DNA of 45,680 nt from Pirellula sp. (GTDB lineage: Bacteria > Planctomycetota > Planctomycetia > Pirellulales > Pirellulaceae). The stretch lies in assembly GCA_025459355.1 (NCBI GenBank), contig JALOQS010000032.1, positions 1-45,680 on the forward strand, read 5' to 3'. This document shows, piece after piece, positions 34,191 to 43,500 of this stretch; position 1 is the first letter of the stretch; every line of letters begins with the position of its first letter. The notes beneath the pieces are model-generated. The model saw only the letters and a list, made by a program, of their open reading frames with translations. It ran no database searches and had not been told where the DNA came from. Both the position numbers and the translations under genes were made by a program.

Positions 34191-34265
34191 GGTGGATGTA
34201 GCTCAGTTGGTTAGAGCGTCGGATTGTGGTTCCGAAAGTCGCGGGTTCGAGTCCCGTCTTCCACC
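34191..34265 (+). tRNA. tRNA-His (GTG anticodon)
   Basis: A full cloverleaf is visible. G at 34191 is the extra 5' base (G-1) paired with C73, the His identity pair. The D-arm is gctc/gagc. The anticodon arm is tcgga-ttGTGgt-tccga, so the anticodon is GTG (His). The variable loop is aagtc and the T-arm is gcggg-ttcgagt-cccgt. The acceptor stem has one unusual pair, U6 opposite U67. The 3' CCA is not encoded. No other tRNA is beside it. Confidence 0.96.
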
Positions 34266-34570
34266 CTTTGGTTTTTTGCCATTTCTTTTACTACCCGATC
34301 TTGGTTTTCAGCCCCCCGAGCTGCGTTCGCTAGTTCCTATCGGGTGCTGGGTGCTCGGCCCTGAATCGAACCCGGGGCCATCTCTTTTTTCTCCAGGCGT
34401 ACACCGCACTCTGGAACAGACGGTTCCGCTCATGTTGTCGATCTTGCTCAAGACAGAATGATTCAAGCTTGCCCAATCCGCGAGCTCGACTCAAACTAGT
34501 TAGCAACATATGCGTCGATCAATAAACGCGAACTCAACAGTCCCCCACCCGCCACTAATGCGGAGCGAAT
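34266..34570. other. Intergenic region after tRNA-His
   Basis: These 305 bases hold no gene I can support. The first 30 bases after the tRNA are T-rich (ggttttttgcc, atttctttta), which may serve as terminator. The open frame that begins inside the tRNA and runs into this gap is an artefact. Nothing else notable was seen apart from AC/CG-biased sequence before the next gene. Confidence 0.55.
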
Positions 34571-36274
34571 ATGATTCAGAAGGTCGAAACCGCCTCGCTC
34601 TACCAACTTGCTTGGCTTATAGCACGCCCTAAGCTAGTAGAACGTCCTAGGCTTGCAGCACGCCCCAGACATGCAACTCTCTTGGCGTTCCTCGGCTTGA
34701 TTACCCTGTTCACGGTCCAACGAGTGGACGCCGTTATCGCGATCCACCCGGTTTCACTGAGCAGCGCGATTGTGGAGGTACGAGAAGATGAGCTGATTGT
34801 TGATCTGGAAATCATGCTTGAAGATTTGGTCATGTACCAGTCCCTCGCGGCGGATGGTGACATGCGATACTCTGCCGAGAAACTCAGACAAGCTGCCAAG
34901 CAGCATCGCGATTTCCTGCTTGAGTATTTCTCGATACTCGATGTGGATGGCAATCGCATAAAAGAAGCTAACGTGACTGAGAACTTCGAACAGATTTCCG
35001 ACGACGGGGCTCTGCAAAGCGAATTGATGAGCAAAGTTGTCACCTACCGAGTTCAATACCAGTTGAGTAACACCAAGCCGAAATTCCTCACGTTCTTGCA
35101 AACTTTCGGAGGCAAAAACTCAGCCCTCCCCGCAATCATGGACTTGAGCGTTTGGCATCGTGATCGACTCGAACATTCTTCACAGCTAGCCTTTGGAAAG
35201 CCTCAATCGTTTAAGTTTGATTGGGAGCGAGCTTATGAGAACAAGCGTCCGAGCTTTGCCGAGTTACGAAAGAAACGAAAGGAGCAATTTGAAGATTCGT
35301 TGGGCATCGCTAGCTACACGGGTTTGTATTCGTTCGTATACATCAATCGCTTTGAAGTGAGACATGAATTGCTCGTCCCCTTGCTTACATTGGAACAATG
35401 GGTAAAGGTCCCTAGAAAAGATCCGGACTATTTGGAGATCGAGGAGCAAATAGCCGCCAGAGATGGTATTGCGAAGTTCATTGCTGAAAAGGGAACCGTT
35501 CAAATCGACGGGCAGAGTATCGCTGGTTCCTTGACCCGGCTCAATTTTTTTGGATTGGACATTGCCGACTTTGCGCTCAACGCTGACCCTCGAAAGGTGA
35601 ACGTTCATCAAGCGAGAGTGGGGATCATATGGACCTATCCCTCTAAAAAAACTCCCAGGGATGTTAAGTTCACTTGGCAAGCGTACTCGGAGTTTGCTCC
35701 GTTTTTAAACTCCGTAGTCTTGGTCGGCAATGAAGCACCAACGCGACATGTGTTCCACTCGCTGGAGCCCGATTTGAAATGGCAAGAGGATTTAGTTGGC
35801 CCATCGAGTGAAAAGATTGCGGTCGCCAACACATCACCCGCAGATCAAGAAACGAAGCAAATCACCGAAGCGATCCTCTCCAATGTCTATCGCGCATTTG
35901 ATTTTCGCGAGGACGAGGATGTGTATGAAGCGTTAGAAAGTGTCGTAGATGGCCCGATTTTGCGAGATATCTATTTGCGAGTTAAACGCTCCTTGATCAT
36001 GGCCGAGCAAGGTGGCACGCTAGCTCATGCGACGCAAGTATCTGTAACGGAGGCAACCAAGACGGGAAAGAAACCGTCCGAATTTGAAGTCGTGTGGCAG
36101 GTCGTTAGCGTGTCCGAACATTGGGGGCATATTCATAAGCAAACCACGGAATTCCGAGCCAAACTCTCTTTGACTCAAAAGAACGGGTTTTGGAAACTAA
36201 ATGCTTTTCAATTGCTAGACGAAAAGAAAATTCAATTCGAGACGAGCATCCGTGGCAATGATCAGCGTTCTTAA
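34571..36274 (+). CDS. Secreted or anchored hypothetical protein
   Basis: A 567-residue protein of unknown function. Near its start is a short imperfect repeat (ARPKLVERPRLAARPR, residues 18-33), then a hydrophobic helix (about 36-55) that may be a signal or anchor. The rest is soluble and probably periplasmic, with a 70-residue helical segment in the C-terminal half. No catalytic motif was recognised. The last 23 bases overlap the start of an ABC ATPase gene, so the two are very likely coupled. It could be the substrate-side partner of that transporter. The permease is not in the window. Confidence 0.8.
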   Translation: MIQKVETASLYQLAWLIARPKLVERPRLAARPRHATLLAFLGLITLFTVQRVDAVIAIHPVSLSSAIVEVREDELIVDLEIMLEDLVMYQSLAADGDMRYSAEKLRQAAKQHRDFLLEYFSILDVDGNRIKEANVTENFEQISDDGALQSELMSKVVTYRVQYQLSNTKPKFLTFLQTFGGKNSALPAIMDLSVWHRDRLEHSSQLAFGKPQSFKFDWERAYENKRPSFAELRKKRKEQFEDSLGIASYTGLYSFVYINRFEVRHELLVPLLTLEQWVKVPRKDPDYLEIEEQIAARDGIAKFIAEKGTVQIDGQSIAGSLTRLNFFGLDIADFALNADPRKVNVHQARVGIIWTYPSKKTPRDVKFTWQAYSEFAPFLNSVVLVGNEAPTRHVFHSLEPDLKWQEDLVGPSSEKIAVANTSPADQETKQITEAILSNVYRAFDFREDEDVYEALESVVDGPILRDIYLRVKRSLIMAEQGGTLAHATQVSVTEATKTGKKPSEFEVVWQVVSVSEHWGHIHKQTTEFRAKLSLTQKNGFWKLNAFQLLDEKKIQFETSIRGNDQRS

Positions 36275-36917
36275 CTTAGAGCATCAATACCGCGAGGGAG
36301 GATTCTCGCTATCGGTACCAGAGCTCGTAATCGAACCAGCCCAATCGGTGGCTCTAATCGGTCCTAGCGGCTCGGGGAAAAGCACGTTGCTAAACCTAAT
36401 CGCGGGAACGATCCCCTGTCAGCAGGGTCAGATCATCGTTCACGGAACTCGCGTAGATCAATTGAGTGAAGCAGAAAAACGCCGCTACCGAGTCCGCGAA
36501 ATTGGCTTTGTGTTTCAAGAGTTGGAGCTTATCGAACATCTTTCCGTTCGCGAGAACATTCTATTGCCCTTTTTGATCAACCGAGCGGCGCAATTCTCCG
36601 CGACCATCGAAGAACGATGTCTAGTGCTGGCCAGAAATGTGGGACTAGCAAACAAACTTGAACGACGACCCAATCAACTCTCTACGGGTGAAAAACAGAG
36701 AGTCGCCATCTGCAGAGCATTGATCACTTCTCCTACCGTGATTCTCGCGGATGAACCAACGGGCAGCTTAGACCCCTCCACTTCGTTGGAAATTCTGGAC
36801 TTGCTATTGCAGCAATCCGCCGACTGCGGTGCATCGGTTCTCGTCGTCACCCATGACCATTCTCAGCTGAACCGCTTTTCGAGAACGATCGACATGAAGA
36901 CGCTAAATCGGAAGTAG
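36252..36917 (+). CDS. ABC transporter ATP-binding protein (LolD/MacB-like)
   Basis: A 221-residue ABC ATPase. Walker A is GPSGSGKST (37-45), the signature motif is LSTGEKQRV (a variant of LSGGQ), and Walker B is VILADEPTGSLD. The pattern fits the LolD/MacB group, which drives lipoprotein or substrate release from membranes. GTG 36252 or ATG 36258 could start it. Both lie inside the end of the previous gene. No permease gene follows; the next gene is a convergent pyrophosphatase, so the membrane partner must be elsewhere. Confidence 0.92.
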   Translation: MAMISVLNLEHQYREGGFSLSVPELVIEPAQSVALIGPSGSGKSTLLNLIAGTIPCQQGQIIVHGTRVDQLSEAEKRRYRVREIGFVFQELELIEHLSVRENILLPFLINRAAQFSATIEERCLVLARNVGLANKLERRPNQLSTGEKQRVAICRALITSPTVILADEPTGSLDPSTSLEILDLLLQQSADCGASVLVVTHDHSQLNRFSRTIDMKTLNRK

Positions 36918-36929
36918 GCCGTCAGCAGC

Positions 36930-38585
36930 TTAGGCTTGCAAGGATGTTTCGATCAATTGAGCAATCAGAGGTAGAAGCTGTTTCTTTCTGCTCACAATGC
37001 TGTCGAGCTGATACAAATTACGATCCAAGCGAGGGTAATTGATTTCGTCCCAAACTTCAGACACATGCGATAGCAACAATAAAGATCCATTGCTAACCAC
37101 GTCGGTCACGAGCAAGGCGGAGAACTCTAGATGATTCTTGCGAGCCATTTTCTCGAGCGCGGCTAGCAAATCGTCTCGTCGATCCCAGAAGAGATCAAAC
37201 CCGATTTCTTCGATTTGAGATATGGAGAATCGTTGGCCGTGCTCGACGAACTCTTTGCAATCCTCCGTGATAACCTCTTCGGCACAGCATGTTCGCAACG
37301 CAGAGCCGATCGCGAAGAAATCGTTGGCATACTGTGTTAATTCCACTTCAACGAGAGTCGAGAGCCAATTCAAAACCTCTCGATCCACATCGGTCGTGGT
37401 TGGCGATCGCAAGTACAGCGTATCCGAGATAATGCCCGATGCCATGCACAATGCGATCCCTGGTTCGGGAGTTAAGCCAGCAGCGCGAAATTGTCTGGCC
37501 ACCAAAGTACATGTCGACCCGACCGGCTCGTTAATGAAACGAATCGGCTGAGTGGATTTGAGTCCACCCCCCAAACGATGGTGATCGAGGACTTCGAGAA
37601 TATCAGCTTCCTCGGCGCCAGTGACCGCTTGACCTAGTTCGTTATGGTCGACCAAGATCAGTTTCGGTTTGGGTGGGTTTAGCAAGTCGGATTTGGATAG
37701 GACGCCAACCAGCTCCGATCTATCATTCACGACCGGAAAGATCGATTGCGTTGAGGCATCAACGATTGACCGTGCATCCTCGATGGGCATTTTGGCGGGC
37801 AGCGAAGTAAAGGATGCGTCAACGGCGGAGTCCACAAACTGAGCCGACTTGATTCGCATGGTTGTTGTGGCAGTATCAAATGGACTCTTGATGACCGAAA
37901 CCTTGCGTGCCTTAGCCAGTTCGACTAAACCCGATGAGAGTTCGTATCCGCCGGTAACCACTAGAGCGCGAACGCCGTGTTCGATAGCGGGTAGTTGGAT
38001 CGTGGGTCGATCTCCGCTAACGACGATTAGATTATCGGCTTTGAATCGCTGCATCCGTTCGATGAATCCACCGGCGCTCATAGCCCCGACCATCACGAGA
38101 AGCTCATCTTCTTGCAATGGATCAATGCTGTGTTGAAATTCTCCGCCGACGACATCGCAAATACGCTGCAGGTTGCTAGAGACCGTTCGAGTTACTTGCG
38201 GATCTTGATCAAAGTTGAGGATGATTTCCATCAGTTTGATCAAGGACAAAAGGCCAACGACTTTTTGTTTGTCGTCAATAATCGGGATCGCCCGAAGCTC
38301 TTTGGCATGCATCTGCTGATAAACGTTGTAGAACACGTCACCGTATCGAGCCGTGACCACACTTTTTTGGCAAACGTCTTCTACCTCGGGACGAACATCC
38401 ATAACCATCCGAGGAGCGGCTAATTTCGATTGCTTTAAGACGTACTCGGTTCGTTTGTTAGGAGTACCGCAGCAGGCAGCGATGGCATCGGGGCGTGTTG
38501 TTTTTTGAAGTAAATCAGCGTAGGCAATCGCAGAACAAATCGCGTCGGTGTCAGGATTGCGGTGGCCAAAAACTAGAACACTCAT
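36930..38585 (-). CDS. Mn-dependent inorganic pyrophosphatase with CBS and DRTGG domains
   Basis: A 551-residue DHH-family (class II) pyrophosphatase. The DHH motif starts at His8 in GHRNPDTD (Asp12, Asp14), with VDHNE and DHHRLGG further on. Between the catalytic parts lie a CBS-domain pair and a DRTGG domain (VMVGAMSAGGFIERM... through TGGYELS). In other bacteria the CBS domains bind AMP, ADP or ATP and tune the enzyme. The C-terminal DHHA2 domain is present. The same-length CBS-PPases are about 550 residues. It is convergent with the ABC ATPase gene, only 12 bases apart. Confidence 0.94.
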   Translation of the reverse strand: MSVLVFGHRNPDTDAICSAIAYADLLQKTTRPDAIAACCGTPNKRTEYVLKQSKLAAPRMVMDVRPEVEDVCQKSVVTARYGDVFYNVYQQMHAKELRAIPIIDDKQKVVGLLSLIKLMEIILNFDQDPQVTRTVSSNLQRICDVVGGEFQHSIDPLQEDELLVMVGAMSAGGFIERMQRFKADNLIVVSGDRPTIQLPAIEHGVRALVVTGGYELSSGLVELAKARKVSVIKSPFDTATTTMRIKSAQFVDSAVDASFTSLPAKMPIEDARSIVDASTQSIFPVVNDRSELVGVLSKSDLLNPPKPKLILVDHNELGQAVTGAEEADILEVLDHHRLGGGLKSTQPIRFINEPVGSTCTLVARQFRAAGLTPEPGIALCMASGIISDTLYLRSPTTTDVDREVLNWLSTLVEVELTQYANDFFAIGSALRTCCAEEVITEDCKEFVEHGQRFSISQIEEIGFDLFWDRRDDLLAALEKMARKNHLEFSALLVTDVVSNGSLLLLSHVSEVWDEINYPRLDRNLYQLDSIVSRKKQLLPLIAQLIETSLQA

Positions 38586-38826
38586 TTAAATCAACAGTCG
38601 TAGAGAATAAGACGAAAACAAACTGGCGGGACTTTTCCGTAGCATAACAAGCATAACACATTCTAAGATTACCCGTCCTGCGGGTTCGACCGAAACCCCT
38701 ATTGCAAAGTGTCGCACGTAACGCGAACATCTTCAGAAGGAGACTGTCATTTGTTCGGCAGTCCGACGTTTCGTTGTCCACCCGCAGCCACGCCCAACCG
38801 TGCTGGGGTAAGGAAAGGTTTAAAAA

Positions 38827-41019
38827 ATGCTGGAAATCCAACTTCCCGATGGTACCGTTGTTGAGCACTCCGATGATGCGAGTCCCTTGAGCGTGGCTGA
38901 GTCCATAGGTTCACGGCTTGCCAAGGCGGTTGTCGCCGCCAAAATTGGTGATCAAATTGTGGATGCCATGCGTCCTCTTAAGGCGTTTGCTGGAAAAGGG
39001 CCGATCCCTCTAAAATTGCTCACCGACAAAGATCCGGAGTCGCTCGGAGTTTTGCGACACTCGTGTGCGCACGTCATGGCCCGGGCCATCATGAGGCTGT
39101 ACCCGAACGTATCGCTAGCGTTTGGCCCAACGATCAACAACGGGTTCTACTACGATTTTGAATTGTCTCACAAACTCAATGAAGGGGATTTTGCAGCCAT
39201 CGAAGCGGAAATGGCGAAAATCGTTGAAAAAGCTGAGCCGTTCGAACAGTTCTCGCTAGATCGTGATGGGGCTGTCAAACTTTGCTCCGACATGAAACAG
39301 TCGCTCAAAGTCGAGCATATTCAAACTGGCTTGGCATCTCATGACACACTCGGATTTTACCGACAGGGTGAGTTTGTCGATCTTTGTCGAGGCCCTCATA
39401 TTCCGGACGCAGGTCGAATCAAAGCCTTTAAGGTCATGAGCGTTGCCGGCTCGCACTGGAAAGGTGATACGTCTGGCAAGCAACTGCAGCGTGTATATGG
39501 AACAGCATGGTTTAGCCCCAAAGACCAGCAGGCTTATTTGGACCAACTCGAAGAGGCCAAAAAACGGGACCACCGTGTTATTGGCAAAAAGCTCGGTCTC
39601 TTTCAAATTAGCGCTGAGGTTGGCCAAGGGATGTGTTTATGGCTCCCGAAAGGGGCTCGCGTCCGAGGTCTTCTCGAGGAGTTCCTCCGCAAAGAAATGC
39701 TCAAACGTGGCTACGAGCCGGTCTATAGCCCCCACTTGGGACGGGTTGAACTTTACGAAACCAGCGGACACTTTCCCTACTATCGTGACAGCCAATTTCC
39801 ACCTCTGTTCGTCAACGACGCAGGGGCTCTAGTCGATGCTTGGATTCGACGATTGCAAGAATCCGATGGCCTCACTCCCGAACAGGAAGCGGCCTTTCTT
39901 CAGTCGGCTGAAGTACTTGGCTGCGAACTAAAAGGTTACAGCTCCAAACTCCCTGTAGCAGAACGTATCGCTACCCTGCAAGCTTGGCAACGTGGACACG
40001 AACGATACTTGGTCAAGCCGATGAATTGTCCTCACCACGCGCAGATTTTCAAAGCCATGCCTCGCTCTTACAAACAGCTACCGCTACGACTCTTTGAGTT
40101 CGGTACCGTTTATCGCTTTGAACAAACCGGTGAACTCAACGGCATGTTGCGAGTCCGAGGGCTAACGCAGGATGATGCGCACATCTTCTGCACTCAAGAG
40201 CAAGTGGAACAGGAGTTCCGCAGCACCATCGAACTAACTCGATTAGTCTTGGAATCAGTCGGTCTCAATGACTATCGGGTACAGCTCTCGTTGCGTGATC
40301 CGAAGAGTGACAAATACGTTGGATCGGAAGAGAATTGGCAAAAGGCTGAGGCAGCGCTCCGCAGTGTGCTCACGGAATCAGGCCTCAATTTCTCCGCAGC
40401 CGAGGGTGAAGCAGCGTTCTATGGTCCGAAAGCCGACTTTATGGTGCGCGATTGCATCGGCCGCCAATGGCAATTAGGAACGGTTCAACTGGACTACAAT
40501 TTGCCTGAACGATTCCAGCTGGAGTATGTCGGCGCTGACAACAAAACGCACCGTCCCGTGATGATTCACCGGGCACCGTTTGGTTCGATGGAACGATTCG
40601 TCGGAATGCTTACCGAACACTTCGCAGGCGCATTCCCGATGTGGCTGGCGCCTGAGCAAGTTCGGATTTGTCCGCTCAGTGAGAAATCAAACGACTATGC
40701 TTTGGAATTAGAGAGAGAGTTCACAGATGCTGGATTCCGAGTATCCACCGACTTGCGTGGAGCCAAAGTACAAGCCAAGATTCGGGACGCGCAATTAGAG
40801 CTAATCCCCTATATGGCTGTCGTAGGACCTCGCGAAGCAGAAACCAGATCGATCGCATTGCGTGATCGACTCGCAGGCGAGCTAGGCACCAAGCCGGTTT
40901 CGGAGGTGCTCGCATTCTTGCAGGCCGAGGTACAGGAACGACGCATCCGACACGTTGCGGAAAGCAAAATTCCAGAAACGCAACCTGCACAAGACGAAGG
41001 CGCCAGCAACGAATACTAA
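38827..41019 (+). CDS. thrS: Threonyl-tRNA synthetase with insertion
   Basis: A 730-residue ThrRS, about 90 longer than usual. It has the TGS domain (1-62), the editing domain with HSCAH (His78, His82) and DLCRG (Cys187), and a catalytic core with zinc ligands Cys401 (MNCPHH), His452 (DDAHIFC) and His581 (IHRAPFGS). Between [10 protein letters not shown] (314-323) and YLVKPMNCP (394-402) there is an insert of about 70 residues with a helical, Glu/Gln-rich sequence. The C-terminal anticodon domain ends with a 50-residue acidic tail. AGGAAAGG is 7 bases before the ATG. It may be a lineage feature of planctomycetes. Confidence 0.96.
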   Translation: MLEIQLPDGTVVEHSDDASPLSVAESIGSRLAKAVVAAKIGDQIVDAMRPLKAFAGKGPIPLKLLTDKDPESLGVLRHSCAHVMARAIMRLYPNVSLAFGPTINNGFYYDFELSHKLNEGDFAAIEAEMAKIVEKAEPFEQFSLDRDGAVKLCSDMKQSLKVEHIQTGLASHDTLGFYRQGEFVDLCRGPHIPDAGRIKAFKVMSVAGSHWKGDTSGKQLQRVYGTAWFSPKDQQAYLDQLEEAKKRDHRVIGKKLGLFQISAEVGQGMCLWLPKGARVRGLLEEFLRKEMLKRGYEPVYSPHLGRVELYETSGHFPYYRDSQFPPLFVNDAGALVDAWIRRLQESDGLTPEQEAAFLQSAEVLGCELKGYSSKLPVAERIATLQAWQRGHERYLVKPMNCPHHAQIFKAMPRSYKQLPLRLFEFGTVYRFEQTGELNGMLRVRGLTQDDAHIFCTQEQVEQEFRSTIELTRLVLESVGLNDYRVQLSLRDPKSDKYVGSEENWQKAEAALRSVLTESGLNFSAAEGEAAFYGPKADFMVRDCIGRQWQLGTVQLDYNLPERFQLEYVGADNKTHRPVMIHRAPFGSMERFVGMLTEHFAGAFPMWLAPEQVRICPLSEKSNDYALELEREFTDAGFRVSTDLRGAKVQAKIRDAQLELIPYMAVVGPREAETRSIALRDRLAGELGTKPVSEVLAFLQAEVQERRIRHVAESKIPETQPAQDEGASNEY

Positions 41020-41090
41020 CAGCTCAACAGCGGCGATCGTTAGAATGCTGCTGTAAATCGGGCTCGCTAGGACGTCGTGATTAGAAATCC

Positions 41091-41119
41091 GTAACAGCGT
41101 CTTCCACGGACGCTGTTAC
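41091..41119. terminator. Hairpin between convergent thrS and fliM
   Basis: gtaacagcgt and acgctgttac form a perfect 10-bp stem with a 9-base loop. On the plus strand it is followed by ttcttct, so it mainly suits thrS, and it may end fliM from the other side as well. It sits 71 bases after the thrS stop. Confidence 0.75.
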
Positions 41120-41128
41120 TTCTTCTGA

Positions 41129-42142
41129 CTATTTCTTTTCAATCACCGATTGGATTTGAATCGCTTTACGACCTTTGTAAGCCCCTGCCGTCGCAAGAAA
41201 TTTCACTTGGTTTGATATCTCGACTTCTAATGGTGCGTGAGTGTCTTTTTCCGTTGTGATGATGTCGCCGATTTCCAAATCGAAAAGATCTGCGGTTTTA
41301 ATGGTTGACCTCGCGAGCGTCACGATAACCTCAGCATTCGAACCATCCAATCGCTCCGTCAACTGCTGGATCGAGTTATCTGAAGTTCGCGATGAAGCGT
41401 AGCCAATCCAACTGTTACTGGTTAGCTTGCTATTGACTCGCTCAATGGTGTTGTACGGGATACAAAAATTGATCATCCCTCGAACTTGCCCAATCGACAA
41501 TTCAAAGCTCACCATGACGACCACTTCGTTCGGTGGCACAATTTGGACCAATTGTGGATTGCTCTCGACCCGTTCGACTTCGATCTTGAGCTCCACGATA
41601 TTCACCCACGCGGATTGAAGCTCTCGCAGAAACACATTCGTTATTCGACTGGCGAGTCGAAGTTCAATATCCGACAGTGGCCGCTTGAGAGTGGAGTCGT
41701 TTGAAGCACCACCACCTAAAAGTCGGTCGATGATTGGAAACAAAAGCCCGGGGCTGATGTCCAACACCCAGTTGCCCTCGAGCGGCATCGGTTTGAGTAG
41801 ATTAAAGCATGTGGGAATAGTCAAACTGTAAACGAACTCGCTGTAGGTTAATTGATCGACGCTGATCAATCGAACTTCAACCATCGTTCTTAAGATAGCT
41901 GACAACGACGCGCCCAAATTGCGAGAGAAACCGTCGTGCAAAGATTGCAACGCTCGCATCTGCTCCTTGCCGACTCGTTCGGGTCGTTTGAAGTCATAGG
42001 CAAGAATTCGAACCTTAGGAGCGGCGGGCTTTTTCGGCTCTGGCTTTTTCTTTTCGGCGGGCGGGGGCGGAGCAGCACCACTCGAATCTAAAGCCTTCAA
42101 TAGATCTTCGACGTCATTTCGGCTCAATACATCGTCTGACAT
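41129..42142 (-). CDS. fliM: Flagellar motor switch protein FliM
   Basis: A 337-residue FliM. FliM is part of the C-ring and binds phospho-CheY to reverse rotation. The N-terminal peptide LSRNDVEDLLKAL (6-18) is the CheY-binding segment. A Pro/Lys-rich linker follows, then the CheC-like middle domain (RPERVGKEQMRALQ through PSDIELRL) and the SpoA/FliN-like end (about 255-330: IGDIITTEKD, KFLATAG). It lies 33 bases from proA on the same strand; no other flagellar gene is nearby. Its stop is about 10 bases from the stem-loop shared with thrS. Confidence 0.95.
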   Translation of the reverse strand: MSDDVLSRNDVEDLLKALDSSGAAPPPPAEKKKPEPKKPAAPKVRILAYDFKRPERVGKEQMRALQSLHDGFSRNLGASLSAILRTMVEVRLISVDQLTYSEFVYSLTIPTCFNLLKPMPLEGNWVLDISPGLLFPIIDRLLGGGASNDSTLKRPLSDIELRLASRITNVFLRELQSAWVNIVELKIEVERVESNPQLVQIVPPNEVVVMVSFELSIGQVRGMINFCIPYNTIERVNSKLTSNSWIGYASSRTSDNSIQQLTERLDGSNAEVIVTLARSTIKTADLFDLEIGDIITTEKDTHAPLEVEISNQVKFLATAGAYKGRKAIQIQSVIEKK

Positions 42143-42175
42143 TCGGGTATCCCTCCCCTTGCTTTCGGTTTTGAT

Positions 42176-43453
42176 CTACGTCCGAATATGGCCATCGCCA
42201 ACCACCACATACTTGTAAGTCGTTAGCTCTTTTAACCCACAAGGTCCACGCGCATGAAACTTGTCAGTACTGATTCCAATCTCCGCACCGAGCCCCAATT
42301 GACCCCCGTCATTAAACCTCGTTGATGCGTTGAGGACAACCGCTGACGAATCAATATCCCTCTGAAACTGGTAAGCCGCTTGCCGATCTTCCGTCACTAT
42401 CGCTTCGGTGTGTTTAGAACTGTACCTATTGATGTGCTCAATCGCTTCTTCGAGGCTATCAACCACCTTTACGCTCATGATTGGCCCCAAGTACTCTTTG
42501 CTCCAATCACTTTCGGTCGCCGGTTTTCCGTTGGTGAGACATCGTATCGCTCGCTCGTCCGCACGATACTCGAGGTCATACCTCTGAAGCTGCTGTTCCA
42601 GTAACGGCAAAAATTGGGAGAGAACCGACTGATGTACGACCAATGATTCCATCGCGTTGCACACACCCATGCGCTGGCACTTGGAATTCTCAACTATCCG
42701 AATCGCTTTGTTCAAATCCGCTTTCGCATCGACATAGACATGACAATTGCCATCGTAATGCTTCAGGACTGGCATCGTCGCCTCGGCAACGACCCGTCGA
42801 ATCAATCCCTCTCCACCCCTGGGTATCACGAGATCGATAAACTCCGACAACTGCAATAGATGCCCCACAGCATTCCTATCATGGGTTTCGATCAATTGCA
42901 CCGCATCGACGGGAATCCCTATCTCGACCGCCGTATGGCGGAGGATGTCAACCAAGGCTCGCGAACTATGTGCCGCCTCTTTGCCGCCACGAAGAATTAT
43001 GGCATTGCCGCTCTTCACAGCAATCGCCGCCGCATCGGCCGTTACGTTCGGACGTGATTCATAGATGAAAAAGATCACCCCCAACGGTACGCGAATTTTG
43101 CTGACTTTGATTCCACTCGGCCGAACGGACTCCTCCAGGACTTCATGAACTGGATCGGGCAACTCCGCGACCTCGACCAACCCCAAAGCGATCTGCTCAA
43201 CCCTTTTCGGGTCTAATAACAATCGGTCTCTTTGCGCAGCAGTGAGACCTAGTTGCTCCGCCTGCTGCAAATCGATTTCATTAGCCGCCAAGATCCCATC
43301 CACGCCACGAAGAATTCGCTCTGATGAAGCACGAAGCCAGCGATTCTTTAGGTCCGTGGAAACTGAAAGCAATTGTCGTGACGCTGCTTTCGCCTGCCCA
43401 GCTATGGCACGACAGTAGCCCGCGATATCGGTTTCAGTTTGCAATGATGACAT
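42176..43453 (-). CDS. proA: Glutamate-5-semialdehyde dehydrogenase (gamma-glutamyl phosphate reductase)
   Basis: A 425-residue ProA, which reduces glutamyl phosphate to glutamate semialdehyde in proline synthesis. Motifs are VPLGVIFFIYESRPNVT (122-138), VKSGNAIILRGGKEA (146-160), and the catalytic Cys265 in GVCNAMESL. GAEIGISTDKFHARGPCGL is the typical C-terminal signature. The length is normal. proB is not adjacent. It lies between the ROK kinase gene and fliM, all on the minus strand, with a 47-base gap upstream and 33 bases downstream, so an operon is possible. Confidence 0.96.
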   Translation of the reverse strand: MSSLQTETDIAGYCRAIAGQAKAASRQLLSVSTDLKNRWLRASSERILRGVDGILAANEIDLQQAEQLGLTAAQRDRLLLDPKRVEQIALGLVEVAELPDPVHEVLEESVRPSGIKVSKIRVPLGVIFFIYESRPNVTADAAAIAVKSGNAIILRGGKEAAHSSRALVDILRHTAVEIGIPVDAVQLIETHDRNAVGHLLQLSEFIDLVIPRGGEGLIRRVVAEATMPVLKHYDGNCHVYVDAKADLNKAIRIVENSKCQRMGVCNAMESLVVHQSVLSQFLPLLEQQLQRYDLEYRADERAIRCLTNGKPATESDWSKEYLGPIMSVKVVDSLEEAIEHINRYSSKHTEAIVTEDRQAAYQFQRDIDSSAVVLNASTRFNDGGQLGLGAEIGISTDKFHARGPCGLKELTTYKYVVVGDGHIRT

Positions 43454-43500
43454 GGACAGATTGTGTAAGATAGGAAAATCGCCATGCGGAGTATCGCTTT

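Noticed and set aside
34355-34385. Possible second tRNA fragment (minus strand gggttcgattc)
   Set aside because: The T-loop-like sequence is there, but the stem does not pair and no D or anticodon arm can be drawn.
34192-34461. Open frame starting inside tRNA-His (VAQLVRASDCGSES...)
   Set aside because: This is the well-known artefact of translating a tRNA gene; the rest is not gene-like.
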